From assembly GCA_964528085.1 (NCBI GenBank), contig CAZGRE010000009.1, positions 1-41,386 of the forward strand: a stretch of 41,386 nucleotides of DNA. The letters are read 5' to 3'. This DNA comes from B2-G16 sp964528085. Its GTDB lineage: Bacteria; Bipolaricaulota; Bipolaricaulia; UBA7950; UBA9294. The position numbers and the translations under genes are program-made. Numbering within the stretch: position 1 is the stretch's first letter; each line of letters opens with the position of its first letter. The notes beneath the pieces were generated by a model. It did no database searches and was not told where the DNA came from. It saw only the letters and a list, made by a program, of their open reading frames with translations. Below are positions 1-7,775 of the stretch, piece by piece.

Positions 1-21
1 GCCGCGCCCCGCGAAAGCCTC

Positions 22-43
22 AGCGCGTCGACTTCAGCGGCCG
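22..43. repeat. Left direct repeat: displaced copy of the helicase 3' end
   Basis: Twenty-two bases here match 1601-1622 with a single mismatch (C at 38 versus T at 1617), in the same orientation. The right copy is the last codons of the DEAD-box helicase gene. Read on the minus strand, the left copy also encodes RPLKSTR followed by a TGA stop (20-22), but the frame is open for only about 20 codons upstream. It is therefore a short duplicate of a gene end, not a second gene. The two copies bracket the AbiE pair as an att-like or target-duplication repeat. Confidence 0.8.
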
Positions 44-78
44 GCCGGGAAAGGTGAGCGCGGAAGCCCTATTCTCAT

Positions 79-106
79 TGCATTAATTTGCCAATTAGGG
101 CATAAT
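79..106 (+). promoter_or_regulatory. Promoter and operator candidate of abiEi, leaderless start
   Basis: A -35 box TTGCAT (79-84), 16-bp spacer and -10 box CATAAT (101-106) lie directly upstream of the ATG at 113. Transcription would start at about 112-113, so the mRNA would have no leader, and no Shine-Dalgarno sequence is present. The spacer carries a perfect inverted repeat TAATT-TGCC-AATTA (84-97). AbiEi-type antitoxins are known to autorepress through inverted repeats, so this is a plausible operator. Confidence 0.6.
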
Positions 107-112
107 ACGCGC

Positions 113-754
113 ATGGAATTTGCACGGTTGATCGAGATCGTCGGGGAGGAGCCGGTGTTCGAAACGGGATTGCTCCTGGCGGGTGACGTGGACCCGAACG
201 ACGTGCGAAGGCAACTCTCCCGCTGGGTGAAGGCCGGGCGCCTCTACCGGCTGCGGCGCGGCCTCTACGCCCTGGCTCCTCCTTTTCAGAAGGTGCAACC
301 GCATCCGTTCTTGGTCGCCAACCGGATGGTGCAAGGCTCGTATGTAAGCCTGCATTCCGCTCTGGCCTACTACAACCTGATCCCAGAGGGTGTACCCGTG
401 GTTACCAGCGTCACCACCGGCCGGCCCGGACGCTGGAACACCCCTTTGGGTGCCTACGAGTTCCGTCATCTCAAGCCCCAGCTGTTCGTCGGCTATCATT
501 TAGAGGAAGTAAGTCCGGGCCAACACGCCTTCGTCGCCACCCCTGAAAAGGGGCTGCTGGATCTGGCCTACCTCCACCCGGAAGCGGACAGCCCGGCGTA
601 TCTCCGGGGACTCCGCCTGCAGAACTTGAAACGCCTCGATCCGGTCGCCCTCCGACACATCGCAGAGAGAGCAGGAAAGCCGAAGCTGCAACGCGTGGCA
701 GCCTACGTGGCTGAATTGGCCCGCGCCGAGACCGAGGAGTACGAGACGCTATGA
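113..754 (+). CDS. abiEi: AbiEi-type antitoxin (type IV toxin-antitoxin)
   Basis: The 213-residue protein begins with a winged-helix-like segment (about residues 1-55, including VRRQLSRWVKAGRLYRLRRGLYAL split over the turn), typical of AbiEi transcriptional repressor/antitoxins. A C-terminal part (about 85-200) with the conserved type 'YVSLHSALAYYNLIPE' follows, as in the AbiEi family. In characterised AbiE systems this protein represses its own operon and counteracts the nucleotidyltransferase toxin without binding it. The stop codon overlaps the toxin start (ATGA at 751-754), so the two genes are translationally coupled. The start codon is the only ATG near the promoter. Function is from family membership plus gene pairing. 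Confidence 0.88.
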   Translation: MEFARLIEIVGEEPVFETGLLLAGDVDPNDVRRQLSRWVKAGRLYRLRRGLYALAPPFQKVQPHPFLVANRMVQGSYVSLHSALAYYNLIPEGVPVVTSVTTGRPGRWNTPLGAYEFRHLKPQLFVGYHLEEVSPGQHAFVATPEKGLLDLAYLHPEADSPAYLRGLRLQNLKRLDPVALRHIAERAGKPKLQRVAAYVAELARAETEEYETL

Positions 755-1560
755 AAGCGTACCTGGCTGAGCTGGTCGGATCCGCTTCTACACCTGCGCA
801 CGGGCGCAACGTCGCCCGGGAGTACATGCAGGCAAGGATTCTCGGTGCCCTGCAGCGGGCTGGAGCCATGGTCCCGCTGGCATTCCACGGCGGGACCGCG
901 CTCCGCTTCCTGTACGCCATCCCCCGCTACTCGGAAGACCTGGACTTCGCCCTGGAACGAGCGAGGGATCAGTACGACTTCCGCGCCTACCTCCAGGCTA
1001 TCAGAAGGGGGTTCGAAGCTGAGGGGTACACGGTGAACCTCAAGGTGAGCGATCGAAGGACGGTGCACAGCGCTTTTCTCCGGTTCCCAGGCTTACCCTA
1101 CGAGTTGGGCCTTTCACCGCACCGGGATGAGGTACTCGCAGTCAAGATCGAGGTCGATACGAACCCGCCGGCGGGGGCGGGGCTGACCACCACCGTGATC
1201 CGCCGCTACGTCATGCTGCAGATCCAGCACCACGATCGCGCCTCGCTGTTCGCCGGCAAGCTGCACGCCGTCCTGCAGCGGCCGTACACCAAGGGGAGGG
1301 ACCTCTACGACCTCCTCTTCTATCTCAGCGACCCAGACTGGCCGCCTCCTAACCTCACCCTCCTGAACAACGCCCTCCGGCAGACCGGCTGGACCGGCCC
1401 GCGATTGACCGCTGAGAACTGGCGCGCCATCCTGCGCGATCGCCTTGAGGGGATGGATTGGAAGCGGGCGGTGGCCGATGTCCGCCCCTTCCTCGAGCCG
1501 GGCGCAAATCCGGAGCTGCTCACGCTGGAAAACATGAACCGAGCCTTGGGAGAAACGTAG
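751..1560 (+). CDS. abiEii: AbiEii/AbiGii-type nucleotidyltransferase toxin
   Basis: This 269-residue protein has the signature of AbiEii toxins. It has a GGT motif (residues 47-49, FHGGTALRFLY), the metal-binding pair D63/D65 in SEDLDFAL, a third acidic strand (VKIEVD, 131-136), and a downstream K170...GRDLYDLLFY segment (182-191). In studied members the enzyme transfers nucleotides to tRNA acceptor stems or other RNA and stops growth. All expected catalytic positions are present, so the toxin looks intact. It is coupled to the antitoxin by a 4-base overlap. The gene ends 38 bp before the end of the convergent helicase gene. The pair lies between direct repeats (22-43 and 1601-1622). Confidence 0.9.
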   Translation: MKAYLAELVGSASTPAHGRNVAREYMQARILGALQRAGAMVPLAFHGGTALRFLYAIPRYSEDLDFALERARDQYDFRAYLQAIRRGFEAEGYTVNLKVSDRRTVHSAFLRFPGLPYELGLSPHRDEVLAVKIEVDTNPPAGAGLTTTVIRRYVMLQIQHHDRASLFAGKLHAVLQRPYTKGRDLYDLLFYLSDPDWPPPNLTLLNNALRQTGWTGPRLTAENWRAILRDRLEGMDWKRAVADVRPFLEPGANPELLTLENMNRALGET

Positions 1561-1598
1561 CTTGCAGGCACGCAAGCGGAAAAACGTTCCAGGAAGGT

Positions 1599-2834
1599 TT
1601 AGCGCGTCGACTTCAGTGGCCGTCCGCGCATCCGCCCGCGCGGGCGGTATGTCCTTACCCTGACGCGGGAATTGGCCGGCTTCATCGTCTGAAACTGCCT
1701 CTCCGGGGCGAAGTCGTCGTACTCGAACCCGTCCAGCCTCCGCCGCTCGATCCTCTCGCCGAGGACCCGCTCGATGTCGCGCACCATCAGGGCATCCCCG
1801 TACGTGGCGAGGGTGAACGCCTCCCCTGTCCGCTCGGCGCGGCCGGTCCGGCCGATCCGATGGGTGTAGGCGTTGACCGTGTCGGGCATGTCGTAGTTGA
1901 TCACGTGCGATATCCCGGAGACGTCGATCCCGCGCGCCGCGATGTCGGTGGCAACAAGGACGTCGTAGCGGCCGCTCTTGAACCCCTCGATCGCGTTCCT
2001 CCTCTGGCTCTGCGTCATATCCCCCTGCAGGGCGGCGACCCGGTGCCCCTGCTTCTTCAGATACGGGGCGAGGCCGCGTGCCCGGTACTTCGTCCGGGTG
2101 AAGATCAGAACGCGGCCGGTCGCGGTCCGCTTAAGGAGCGCAGTGAGAAGGCTCTTCTTCAGGCCGGCCGGGACCGGATAGAGGGCATGGGAGACCGTCT
2201 CGACCGGTGCACTCGTCCCGATCTGGATCGTAACCGGATCGTTCAGTATCTGATCGGCGAGGCTGCGGATCTCCCGCGGCATCGTCGCCGAGAAGAACAT
2301 GGTCTGGCGATCCTGCGGGAGGCTCCTGATGATCCGGCGGATGTCGGGGAGGAACCCCATATCGCACATCCGGTCTGCCTCGTCCAAGACTAGCACCTCT
2401 ACGCCTGACAGGTCGATCGCCCTCTCCCCCATGTGGTCGAGGAGCCGCCCCGGACAGGCGACGACGATCCCTGCCCCGCGGCGGAGGGCCGCGAGCTGCG
2501 GGCGCTTGCTGACGCCGCCGTAGATGGAGACGCTCCCGATCCCGGTCTTCCGCCCGAGGGAGATCGCCTCTTGGTTGATCTGCTCAGCAAGCTCGCGGGT
2601 CGGGGCGAGGATCAAGGCGCGGACGCGCCTCGGATGACCTGTGAGGAGGCGCTGCAGGATCGGGAGGATGAACACCGCCGTCTTGCCCGTACCGGTCTGT
2701 GCTATCCCCAAAACGTCACGCCCTGCCATCACGACCGGTATAGCTCTCTCTTGGATGGGGGTTGGGGTAATGTACCCGACTGCATCGACTCCGGCGGCGA
2801 TCCGCCGGTCAAACGCGAATTTCTCGAAACTCAT
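1599..2834 (-). CDS. DEAD-box ATP-dependent RNA helicase (RhlE-like)
   Basis: The 411-residue protein has the full DEAD-box set: Q motif (residues 7-28, TPTPIQ), motif I AQTGTGKT (45-52), Ia PTRELAEQ (78-85), DEAD (151-154), SAT (182-184), ARGID (300-304) and HRIGRTGR (325-332). A short basic tail (RMRGRPLKSTR) follows, as in RhlE-type helicases that remodel rRNA and mRNA. I chose ATG 2834 over an upstream in-frame TTG at 2864. An AAGGAG lies 8 bases before the ATG, and the TTG lies inside a hairpin. It has its own promoter (2947-2974) and an approximately 107-base leader. The last codons are duplicated at 22-43. Confidence 0.93.
   Translation of the reverse strand: MSFEKFAFDRRIAAGVDAVGYITPTPIQERAIPVVMAGRDVLGIAQTGTGKTAVFILPILQRLLTGHPRRVRALILAPTRELAEQINQEAISLGRKTGIGSVSIYGGVSKRPQLAALRRGAGIVVACPGRLLDHMGERAIDLSGVEVLVLDEADRMCDMGFLPDIRRIIRSLPQDRQTMFFSATMPREIRSLADQILNDPVTIQIGTSAPVETVSHALYPVPAGLKKSLLTALLKRTATGRVLIFTRTKYRARGLAPYLKKQGHRVAALQGDMTQSQRRNAIEGFKSGRYDVLVATDIAARGIDVSGISHVINYDMPDTVNAYTHRIGRTGRAERTGEAFTLATYGDALMVRDIERVLGERIERRRLDGFEYDDFAPERQFQTMKPANSRVRVRTYRPRGRMRGRPLKSTR
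1601..1622. repeat. Right direct repeat inside the helicase 3' end
   Basis: This is the second copy of the 22-bp repeat found at 22-43 (21 of 22 identical). It covers the final codons (RPLKSTR) of the minus-strand helicase gene, plus one base of the stop. Insertion of the AbiE segment here leaves the helicase reading frame intact, with TAA replacing TGA as the stop, which is the usual outcome when an element integrates into a gene's 3' end. Confidence 0.8.
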
Positions 2835-2842
2835 TAAAAATG

Positions 2843-2865
2843 CTCCTTGGCTCCGGTGAGCCAAG
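2843..2865 (-). promoter_or_regulatory. Hairpin overlapping the helicase Shine-Dalgarno
   Basis: On the transcript strand CTTGGCTC-ACCG-GAGCCAAG forms a perfect 8-bp stem with a 4-base loop (2846-2865). The 3' arm shares its last three bases (AAG) with the AAGGAG ribosome-binding site (2843-2848) of the helicase. When folded it would partly hide the ribosome-binding site. This suggests translational control that responds to temperature or to the helicase itself; the regulatory role is inferred. Confidence 0.65.
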
Positions 2866-2946
2866 TCGCACTCTCAGCTCTGTCTTAGGTTTGCAATTTG
2901 TCTTAAAACTTCAATGCGAACGAAATTGCTATCGGAAAGCAAATAT

Positions 2947-2974
2947 ATTATACCCTGCACTGACGGATATGCAA
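2947..2974 (-). promoter_or_regulatory. Promoter of the helicase gene
   Basis: On the minus strand there is TTGCAT (-35, 2969-2974), 16-bp spacer and a perfect TATAAT (-10, 2947-2952). It begins 12 bp after the cysH-like stop codon, so the helicase is transcribed separately from cysH. The predicted start near 2941 gives a leader of about 107 bases containing the hairpin at 2846-2865. Confidence 0.7.
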
Positions 2975-2985
2975 GGCGGCACCGC

Positions 2986-3774
2986 TCACTCCCAAGTTGC
3001 CTCGGTCCTGACCCGCAACGGCTCGGGGGTCGCCCCCTTGAGGACCTGGGTGTGGATCCCGCACTCCCCGCCGCACTTGCTCGTCCCCTGCCAGCGGCCG
3101 TCCCGCTCGAGCTCCCCACCCGGATGGGAGCAGGGCTCGCACCCGAGGGAGCGGTAGCCGAGGCTGTACCAGGGATGCGGTCTTATCCCCCTCGTCGCCA
3201 TGTAGCGCCAGACGTCGGCCTCGGTGAAGGTGAGGATCGGGTTGAACTTGACCAGCCCTCCCTTCTCTTCGATCTCCTGATAGTCGGTCCGCGTCCTCCC
3301 CTCGGTGTTCCGCAGACCGCATATCCAGGCGTCGAGGTCCTTGACTGCAACCTTCGTCGGCTCCACCTTGAGGATCCGGCAGCACTCGTCCGGATCCGCC
3401 TCGTAGATCGGCCTTCCGGTCTCGGAGAGAACGCGGGCCGCCCTCTCCTTGAACTCATCGGTCGGAAGGAGCCTGACGTCGATCGCCGGGTCATCGATAG
3501 CCGCGGGGACGCTGTCGGCGACCATGTACACGGTCACGTTGAGGCCCATCGCCTCGTTCATCTCCTTGAGGTAGATGAACGTCTCCTTCGGCTTATACGG
3601 AGTCATCACCGCGAAGATCGGGATATCCGGGTTGATCTGCCGCGCCAGATCGACAACGACCATGCTGTCCTTCCCGAAGGAACAGGCGATCGCTATCCGC
3701 GGGTAGGCCTTGATCGCCCGTTCGATTATCTCCTTTGCGTGCTCGACCTTGTCCAAAACCCTCTCCTTTTTCAA
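2986..3774 (-). CDS. cysH: APS/PAPS reductase family protein, Fe-S type
   Basis: The protein (262 residues from TTG 3774) belongs to the adenosine phosphosulfate reductase branch of the PP-loop ATPases. It has the SFGKDS nucleotide motif (32-37), a CC pair (130-131) plus CxxC (211-214) that ligate a [4Fe-4S] cluster in APS-type reductases, and ECGIH (236-240), which carries the catalytic cysteine of CysH. The reaction would be reduction of APS or PAPS to sulfite using thioredoxin or glutaredoxin. No other sulfate-assimilation gene is in the window. The start is uncertain. TTG 3774 has no ribosome-binding site, whereas AAGGAG lies 6 bases before an in-frame TTG at 3756, which would make the protein 256 residues. 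Confidence 0.85.
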   Translation of the reverse strand: MKKERVLDKVEHAKEIIERAIKAYPRIAIACSFGKDSMVVVDLARQINPDIPIFAVMTPYKPKETFIYLKEMNEAMGLNVTVYMVADSVPAAIDDPAIDVRLLPTDEFKERAARVLSETGRPIYEADPDECCRILKVEPTKVAVKDLDAWICGLRNTEGRTRTDYQEIEEKGGLVKFNPILTFTEADVWRYMATRGIRPHPWYSLGYRSLGCEPCSHPGGELERDGRWQGTSKCGGECGIHTQVLKGATPEPLRVRTEATWE

Positions 3775-3786
3775 TCAACCGGCTAG

Positions 3787-3798
3787 CCTGTATACAGG
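3787..3798. promoter_or_regulatory. 12-bp perfect palindrome upstream of cysH
   Basis: CCTGTATACAGG is a perfect palindrome 13 bp upstream of the cysH-like start, in the divergent gap to the adenine deaminase gene. It contains a -10-like TATACA and could be an operator for cysH. No clear -35 box was found, so this is only a candidate. I see nothing else definite in 3799-3950. Confidence 0.4.
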
Positions 3799-3963
3799 AT
3801 CGCTGGGGGATGCTCGTTGATTCGGCCGTCATTTTACGCGAGCCTCCGGTGATAAGTCCACCGACGACGAAGGAAGATCCCTGAATGAGTGAGTTCAGCC
3901 CCTTAGATCCCGGCCGATCCCTCGGTAGAATCAGACCCTTACAGGATCGAGGAGGGTTAAAAC

Positions 3964-5736
3964 GTGAACGATGAAAGGCAAAGGCTCACCGAGCTGATCG
4001 CGCGGATAAGGGCAGCGCGGGGGGAGATGCCGTTCGACCTGTTGATCGAGGACGTCCGCCTCGTCAACGTACACACCGGCCGGGTCGGCCGGGCGAAGAT
4101 CGGGATCAAACGGGATCGGATATCCGCGATCCTCCCGGCGGACCATCCGGCGGAGACAAAGGGATCGTTCGACGGAGGGGGGCTTTACGCGATCCCTGGA
4201 TTGATCGATGCGCATTGTCATATCGAATCGACCCTCCTGACGCCGGGTGCGCTCGCTGAGGCGATCGTCCCGTGCGGGACGACGACGCTCCTGATCGACC
4301 CGATGGAGATCGCAAACGTCGTCGGGATCGATGGATTGACCGCGTTCATGGATCGGATGGGGTCCCTCCCCTACCGGATATTCATCGAGGTCTCGTCCCG
4401 GGTCCCCACAGCACCCGGGATCGAGACAACCGGCGGGAGCCTCGGGGTCACAGAGACCGAGCGCCTCCTCGACCTCCCGGAGGCGGTCAGCCTCGGTGAG
4501 CTCGACCCGGCGAAGATCGACGGGTTAAGCGAGGAGCACCTGTTGAAGATCCTCGCCGCAACAAACCGGGGGAAGATCGCAAACGGCCATGCGATAGGCC
4601 TCTCCGGTGAGCGGCTCCGCGGATACGCCGCCGCCGGGCTCGCCGACGATCACGAGACGGTCGGCTACGACGAACTGCTCGAGCGGATCGAGCTCGGGAT
4701 CAAGGTGATGATCAGGGAGGGATCGAGCGAACGGAACCTCGACGCGCTCGTCACGGGCATCGTCGAGGACGGGATCGATACACGAAACCTTATGTTCTGC
4801 ACCGACGACAAGCACCCCTCCGACATCAGGGCGGAGGGGCACATCGACTACAACGTGAACCGCTCGATCGAGCTCGGCATCCCACCGATCGAGGCGATCA
4901 GGATGGCGACCCTGAACACGGCCGAGCACTTCCGGATCGATCATCTGATCGGCTCGATCTCCCCCGGCCGCTACGCCGACCTCATCCTCTCCCGGTCGAT
5001 CGAGCGGATCGTCCCGGAGTACGTCTTCGTCTCCGGGAGGCTGAGAGCGAAGGGAGGAGGGCTTCTCGTCGAGCCGGAGCGGGGAGAGTACCCCGAATCC
5101 CTGAGGAGGACGATCCGGCTCCATCGCAGGCTCGGCCCGGACGATTTTCGGATCCGCGCCGATGAAAGGGAACATCGCGTCAGGGTGATCGAGCTGATTC
5201 GGGATCAGATCGTCAACCGCGCCTCGACCGCCGTTCTCACCGGGAAGGACGGCTTCCTCGAAGCGGACATAGAAAACGACATCCTCCCGATCTTCTGCGT
5301 CGAACGCTACGGGAAGAACGGGAATATCAGCTGCGGCATGATCAGCGGCTTCTCCCTGAAGCGGGGGGCGATCGCCGGGTCGGTCGCCCACGATCACCAC
5401 AACATCATGGTCGTCGGGACGGACCCGAACGACATGCTTGCCGCAGTCGCGGTCCTCGCCGAAGCGCAGGGAGGTTTCGTCGCCGTCGCCGACGGCGAGG
5501 TGATATCCCTCCTCCCCCTCCCGCTCTGCGGGCTGATGAGCGAGGAGCCGATGGAGAAGGTCGACGCCGGCCTCTCCTCCGTCCGGGAGGCGGCGAGGGG
5601 GCTCGGGTGCCGCCTCCCCGCGCCGTTTATGACCCTGTCGTTCGTCTCCCTCCCGACCGTTCCCGAGCTCGGGATCACCGACCGGGGGCTGATCGACGTC
5701 CGCAGGAGCAGGATAGTCCCGCTGTTCATCGATTGA
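3964..5736 (+). CDS. ade: Adenine deaminase (amidohydrolase family)
   Basis: The 590-residue protein matches adenine deaminases (usual length about 570-600), which convert adenine to hypoxanthine and ammonia in purine salvage. An N-terminal beta-sandwich segment leads into the metallo-barrel. The metal-binding HxH is H84/H86 in LIDAHCHIEST. Further conserved blocks are GTTTLLIDPMEIANV, NGHAIGLSG, FCTDDKHP (catalytic aspartate) and the adenine-deaminase-specific C-terminal domain containing SVAHDHHNIMVVG. The start is GTG 3964, preceded by GAGGAGGG (about 3949-3956). The GH5-like gene follows after 51 bp on the same strand and may be co-transcribed; I see no terminator between them. Confidence 0.93.
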   Translation: MNDERQRLTELIARIRAARGEMPFDLLIEDVRLVNVHTGRVGRAKIGIKRDRISAILPADHPAETKGSFDGGGLYAIPGLIDAHCHIESTLLTPGALAEAIVPCGTTTLLIDPMEIANVVGIDGLTAFMDRMGSLPYRIFIEVSSRVPTAPGIETTGGSLGVTETERLLDLPEAVSLGELDPAKIDGLSEEHLLKILAATNRGKIANGHAIGLSGERLRGYAAAGLADDHETVGYDELLERIELGIKVMIREGSSERNLDALVTGIVEDGIDTRNLMFCTDDKHPSDIRAEGHIDYNVNRSIELGIPPIEAIRMATLNTAEHFRIDHLIGSISPGRYADLILSRSIERIVPEYVFVSGRLRAKGGGLLVEPERGEYPESLRRTIRLHRRLGPDDFRIRADEREHRVRVIELIRDQIVNRASTAVLTGKDGFLEADIENDILPIFCVERYGKNGNISCGMISGFSLKRGAIAGSVAHDHHNIMVVGTDPNDMLAAVAVLAEAQGGFVAVADGEVISLLPLPLCGLMSEEPMEKVDAGLSSVREAARGLGCRLPAPFMTLSFVSLPTVPELGITDRGLIDVRRSRIVPLFID

Positions 5737-5787
5737 GGAAGAGCGGGAAAGCTCGTACCCTGACACCGTCGCCGCGGGAAAGGAGGA

Positions 5788-7065
5788 GTGCTGAAAAGGA
5801 TCGTACTTGCTATCCTGATCGTTTCGATTCCCTGCTCCCCCTTGCTATTCGGGGAAGGTGAAATCGACAAGTTCTCCCTGTGGGACGGCACCTCCGGGAC
5901 GCGGCTTCGCGGGGCGAACGTCTACCAGCGCCGCGTCTACCCCGAGCTCGACGGGCCGACCTTCCTCGGCCCGGGCCCGTTCGGCCCGCCGTACACGCAG
6001 GAGGACTTCGATAGGCTCGCCGCGATGGGGGCGAACTACGTCAACATCTCCGCCCCCGGCCTGTTCACCGAGGAGGAGCCGTACCGGCTCGACCCAGAGG
6101 CAGAGGCGAACCTCGACCGGCTCCTCGCGATGATCGAGAAGGCCGACATGTTCGCCGTGATCACGTTCAGGAGCGGCCCGGGAAGGAGCGAGTTCTGGGC
6201 GTTCTTCGGGGAGGACTACCGCTCCGACCCGGACGAGGGTTGGTTTTCTCCCTCCTACTACAACAACCGGCTCTGGGGTGATCCGCGGGCGCAGGAGGGG
6301 TGGATCAGGATGTGGCGCTACACAGCGGAGCGCTACCGGGGAAACCCGATCGTCGTCGGGTACGACTTGATGTGCGAGCCGAACGCAAACGAGGTCGGGA
6401 GCTATCCGCTCGGAGGGGCGCTCGACATTTGGGATCCGGATGAGTTCTACACCCGCTACGGCGGGACGACCTACGACTGGAACACCCTCTTCCCGCGGAT
6501 CATCTCCGCCATCCGCGAGGTCGATTCGGATACGCCGATCCTGGTCGGAGGGATGGCGTACAACGCGATCGATTGGCTCCCGTACACGGAGCCGGTCGAC
6601 GATCGGCGGACGGTGTACACCGTCCATCAGTACGCCCCGTTCGCCTACACCCACCAGGCCCCAGCCGATCTCGCCAACGCCTACCCCGGGACCTTCGACG
6701 CCGATTGGGACGGGATCGCCGAGCGGGTCGACCGGGAATGGCTCGACGAGCTTCTCGGAACGGTGGATCGATTCAGATCGGAGCACGGGGTCCCCGTGGC
6801 GGTGAACGAGTACGGGCTGATGCGCTGGGAGCCGAACGGGGATCGGTTCATGGACGATGAGATGAGCCTGTTCGAGGAGAGGGGGATAAACTACGCAATC
6901 TGGCTGTGGGAGTCATCGTGGAAGGAGTACGAGGGGGAGGTCGACGCGTTCAACTTCCGCCACGGCCCGGATCCGATGAATCACGCAGACGTCGAAACGA
7001 GCCGGCTGATCGAAGTGATCCGCCGCTACTGGAGCTTAAACGCGGTCCGCCCCTCCGACGATTGA
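5788..7065 (+). CDS. Secreted GH5-like glycoside hydrolase
   Basis: This is a 425-residue exported protein. It has a basic start plus hydrophobic stretch (residues 1-22, ending about LLFGEG) as a Sec signal, then a (beta/alpha)8-type catalytic region resembling the GH5 cellulase/mannanase clan. The probable acid/base is E197 in LMCEPN, where family members usually have NEP, so the Asn-to-Cys change is unusual. The probable nucleophile is E341 in VNEYGL. It would cut beta-linked polysaccharide or oligosaccharide outside the membrane; the substrate is not readable. GTG 5788 is the only sensible start, although AGGAGG sits very close to it. A long hairpin terminator follows at 7078-7107. Confidence 0.75.
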   Translation: MLKRIVLAILIVSIPCSPLLFGEGEIDKFSLWDGTSGTRLRGANVYQRRVYPELDGPTFLGPGPFGPPYTQEDFDRLAAMGANYVNISAPGLFTEEEPYRLDPEAEANLDRLLAMIEKADMFAVITFRSGPGRSEFWAFFGEDYRSDPDEGWFSPSYYNNRLWGDPRAQEGWIRMWRYTAERYRGNPIVVGYDLMCEPNANEVGSYPLGGALDIWDPDEFYTRYGGTTYDWNTLFPRIISAIREVDSDTPILVGGMAYNAIDWLPYTEPVDDRRTVYTVHQYAPFAYTHQAPADLANAYPGTFDADWDGIAERVDREWLDELLGTVDRFRSEHGVPVAVNEYGLMRWEPNGDRFMDDEMSLFEERGINYAIWLWESSWKEYEGEVDAFNFRHGPDPMNHADVETSRLIEVIRRYWSLNAVRPSDD

Positions 7066-7077
7066 CCCGGAAGATGC

Positions 7078-7107
7078 AAGGGCGCCCGCAGATTCGCGGG
7101 CGCCCTT
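7078..7107. terminator. Bidirectional hairpin terminator without U-tract
   Basis: AAGGGCGCCCGC (7078-7089), loop AGATTC, GCGGGCGCCCTT (7096-7107) is a perfect 12-bp stem between the convergent GH5-like and PDO genes. No run of T follows on either side, so it is terminator-like but not a canonical intrinsic terminator. Confidence 0.65.
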
Positions 7108-7125
7108 ACAACTAGCTACGTCCTC

Positions 7126-7767
7126 TTAAGCGACGGCCTGTTTGACGAACGAGAGGAAGTCCTCCTCCGGGATCGCCCCCTCGAAGCTCACCCCATCGTT
7201 TATCACAACCTTGGGGACGGCCATCACCGAGTGGCGGTTCGCAAGAACCGGAAACTCGTTCGCCATCACCATGTCGGCCGTCACCTTCTCCGATTCGATC
7301 GCCATCATGTGGGCGGTGCGGACGGCGCGCGGGCAGTAAGGGCAGCTCGGAGTGACGAAGACTTGAATGTGAACTGGCCGATCGAGCCCGGCGAGCTCCT
7401 CCTTCGTCGCGGCGGAGAGGGACGTCTTCCCGGTCCCCACGTCGATTATGTCCTCGATCAGGGATGAGTACTCGTAACCGGACGGGATCCCGATGAACCG
7501 TATCCCGAGGTCGCAATCCCCCTCGACGATCACGGTCGGCGTACGCTCGACCCCGTACTCCTCGGCCTTCCCTCCATCGTTTCCCATCTCGTAGACCGCA
7601 AGCTCGATCTTCTCCCCGAGCTCGGCCGTCTCCTCAAGCAACTGGAGGGTGTCGGTACACGTGGTGCAACCGTCAGGCTTGGTGAAGAAGACGAGCGTGA
7701 CCGGCTCTGTCATGGTGGCGGAGTCGCCCTGCAAGTATGCCCGATCCTTGTCCTGGAACAGGGGCAT
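7126..7767 (-). CDS. Protein disulfide oxidoreductase (two thioredoxin folds)
   Basis: The 213-residue protein consists of two glutaredoxin/thioredoxin-fold units. The first carries CTTC (C34-C37) and the second CPYC (C142-C145). The layout and the N-terminus (MPLFQDKDRAYL) match the glutaredoxin-like protein disulfide oxidoreductases of hyperthermophilic archaea and thermophilic bacteria. These form and shuffle disulfides in the cytoplasm or act as the thioredoxin partner of a thioredoxin reductase. Both active sites keep both cysteines. It is the last gene of the arsR-grx-pdo operon, 8 bp after grx. No signal peptide is present, so it acts in the cytoplasm. Confidence 0.88.
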   Translation of the reverse strand: MPLFQDKDRAYLQGDSATMTEPVTLVFFTKPDGCTTCTDTLQLLEETAELGEKIELAVYEMGNDGGKAEEYGVERTPTVIVEGDCDLGIRFIGIPSGYEYSSLIEDIIDVGTGKTSLSAATKEELAGLDRPVHIQVFVTPSCPYCPRAVRTAHMMAIESEKVTADMVMANEFPVLANRHSVMAVPKVVINDGVSFEGAIPEEDFLSFVKQAVA

Positions 7768-7775
7768 CTTCCCTC

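Noticed and set aside
2839..2864. Helicase start at TTG 2864
   Set aside because: It lies inside the hairpin with no ribosome-binding site, while ATG 2834 has AAGGAG at proper spacing.
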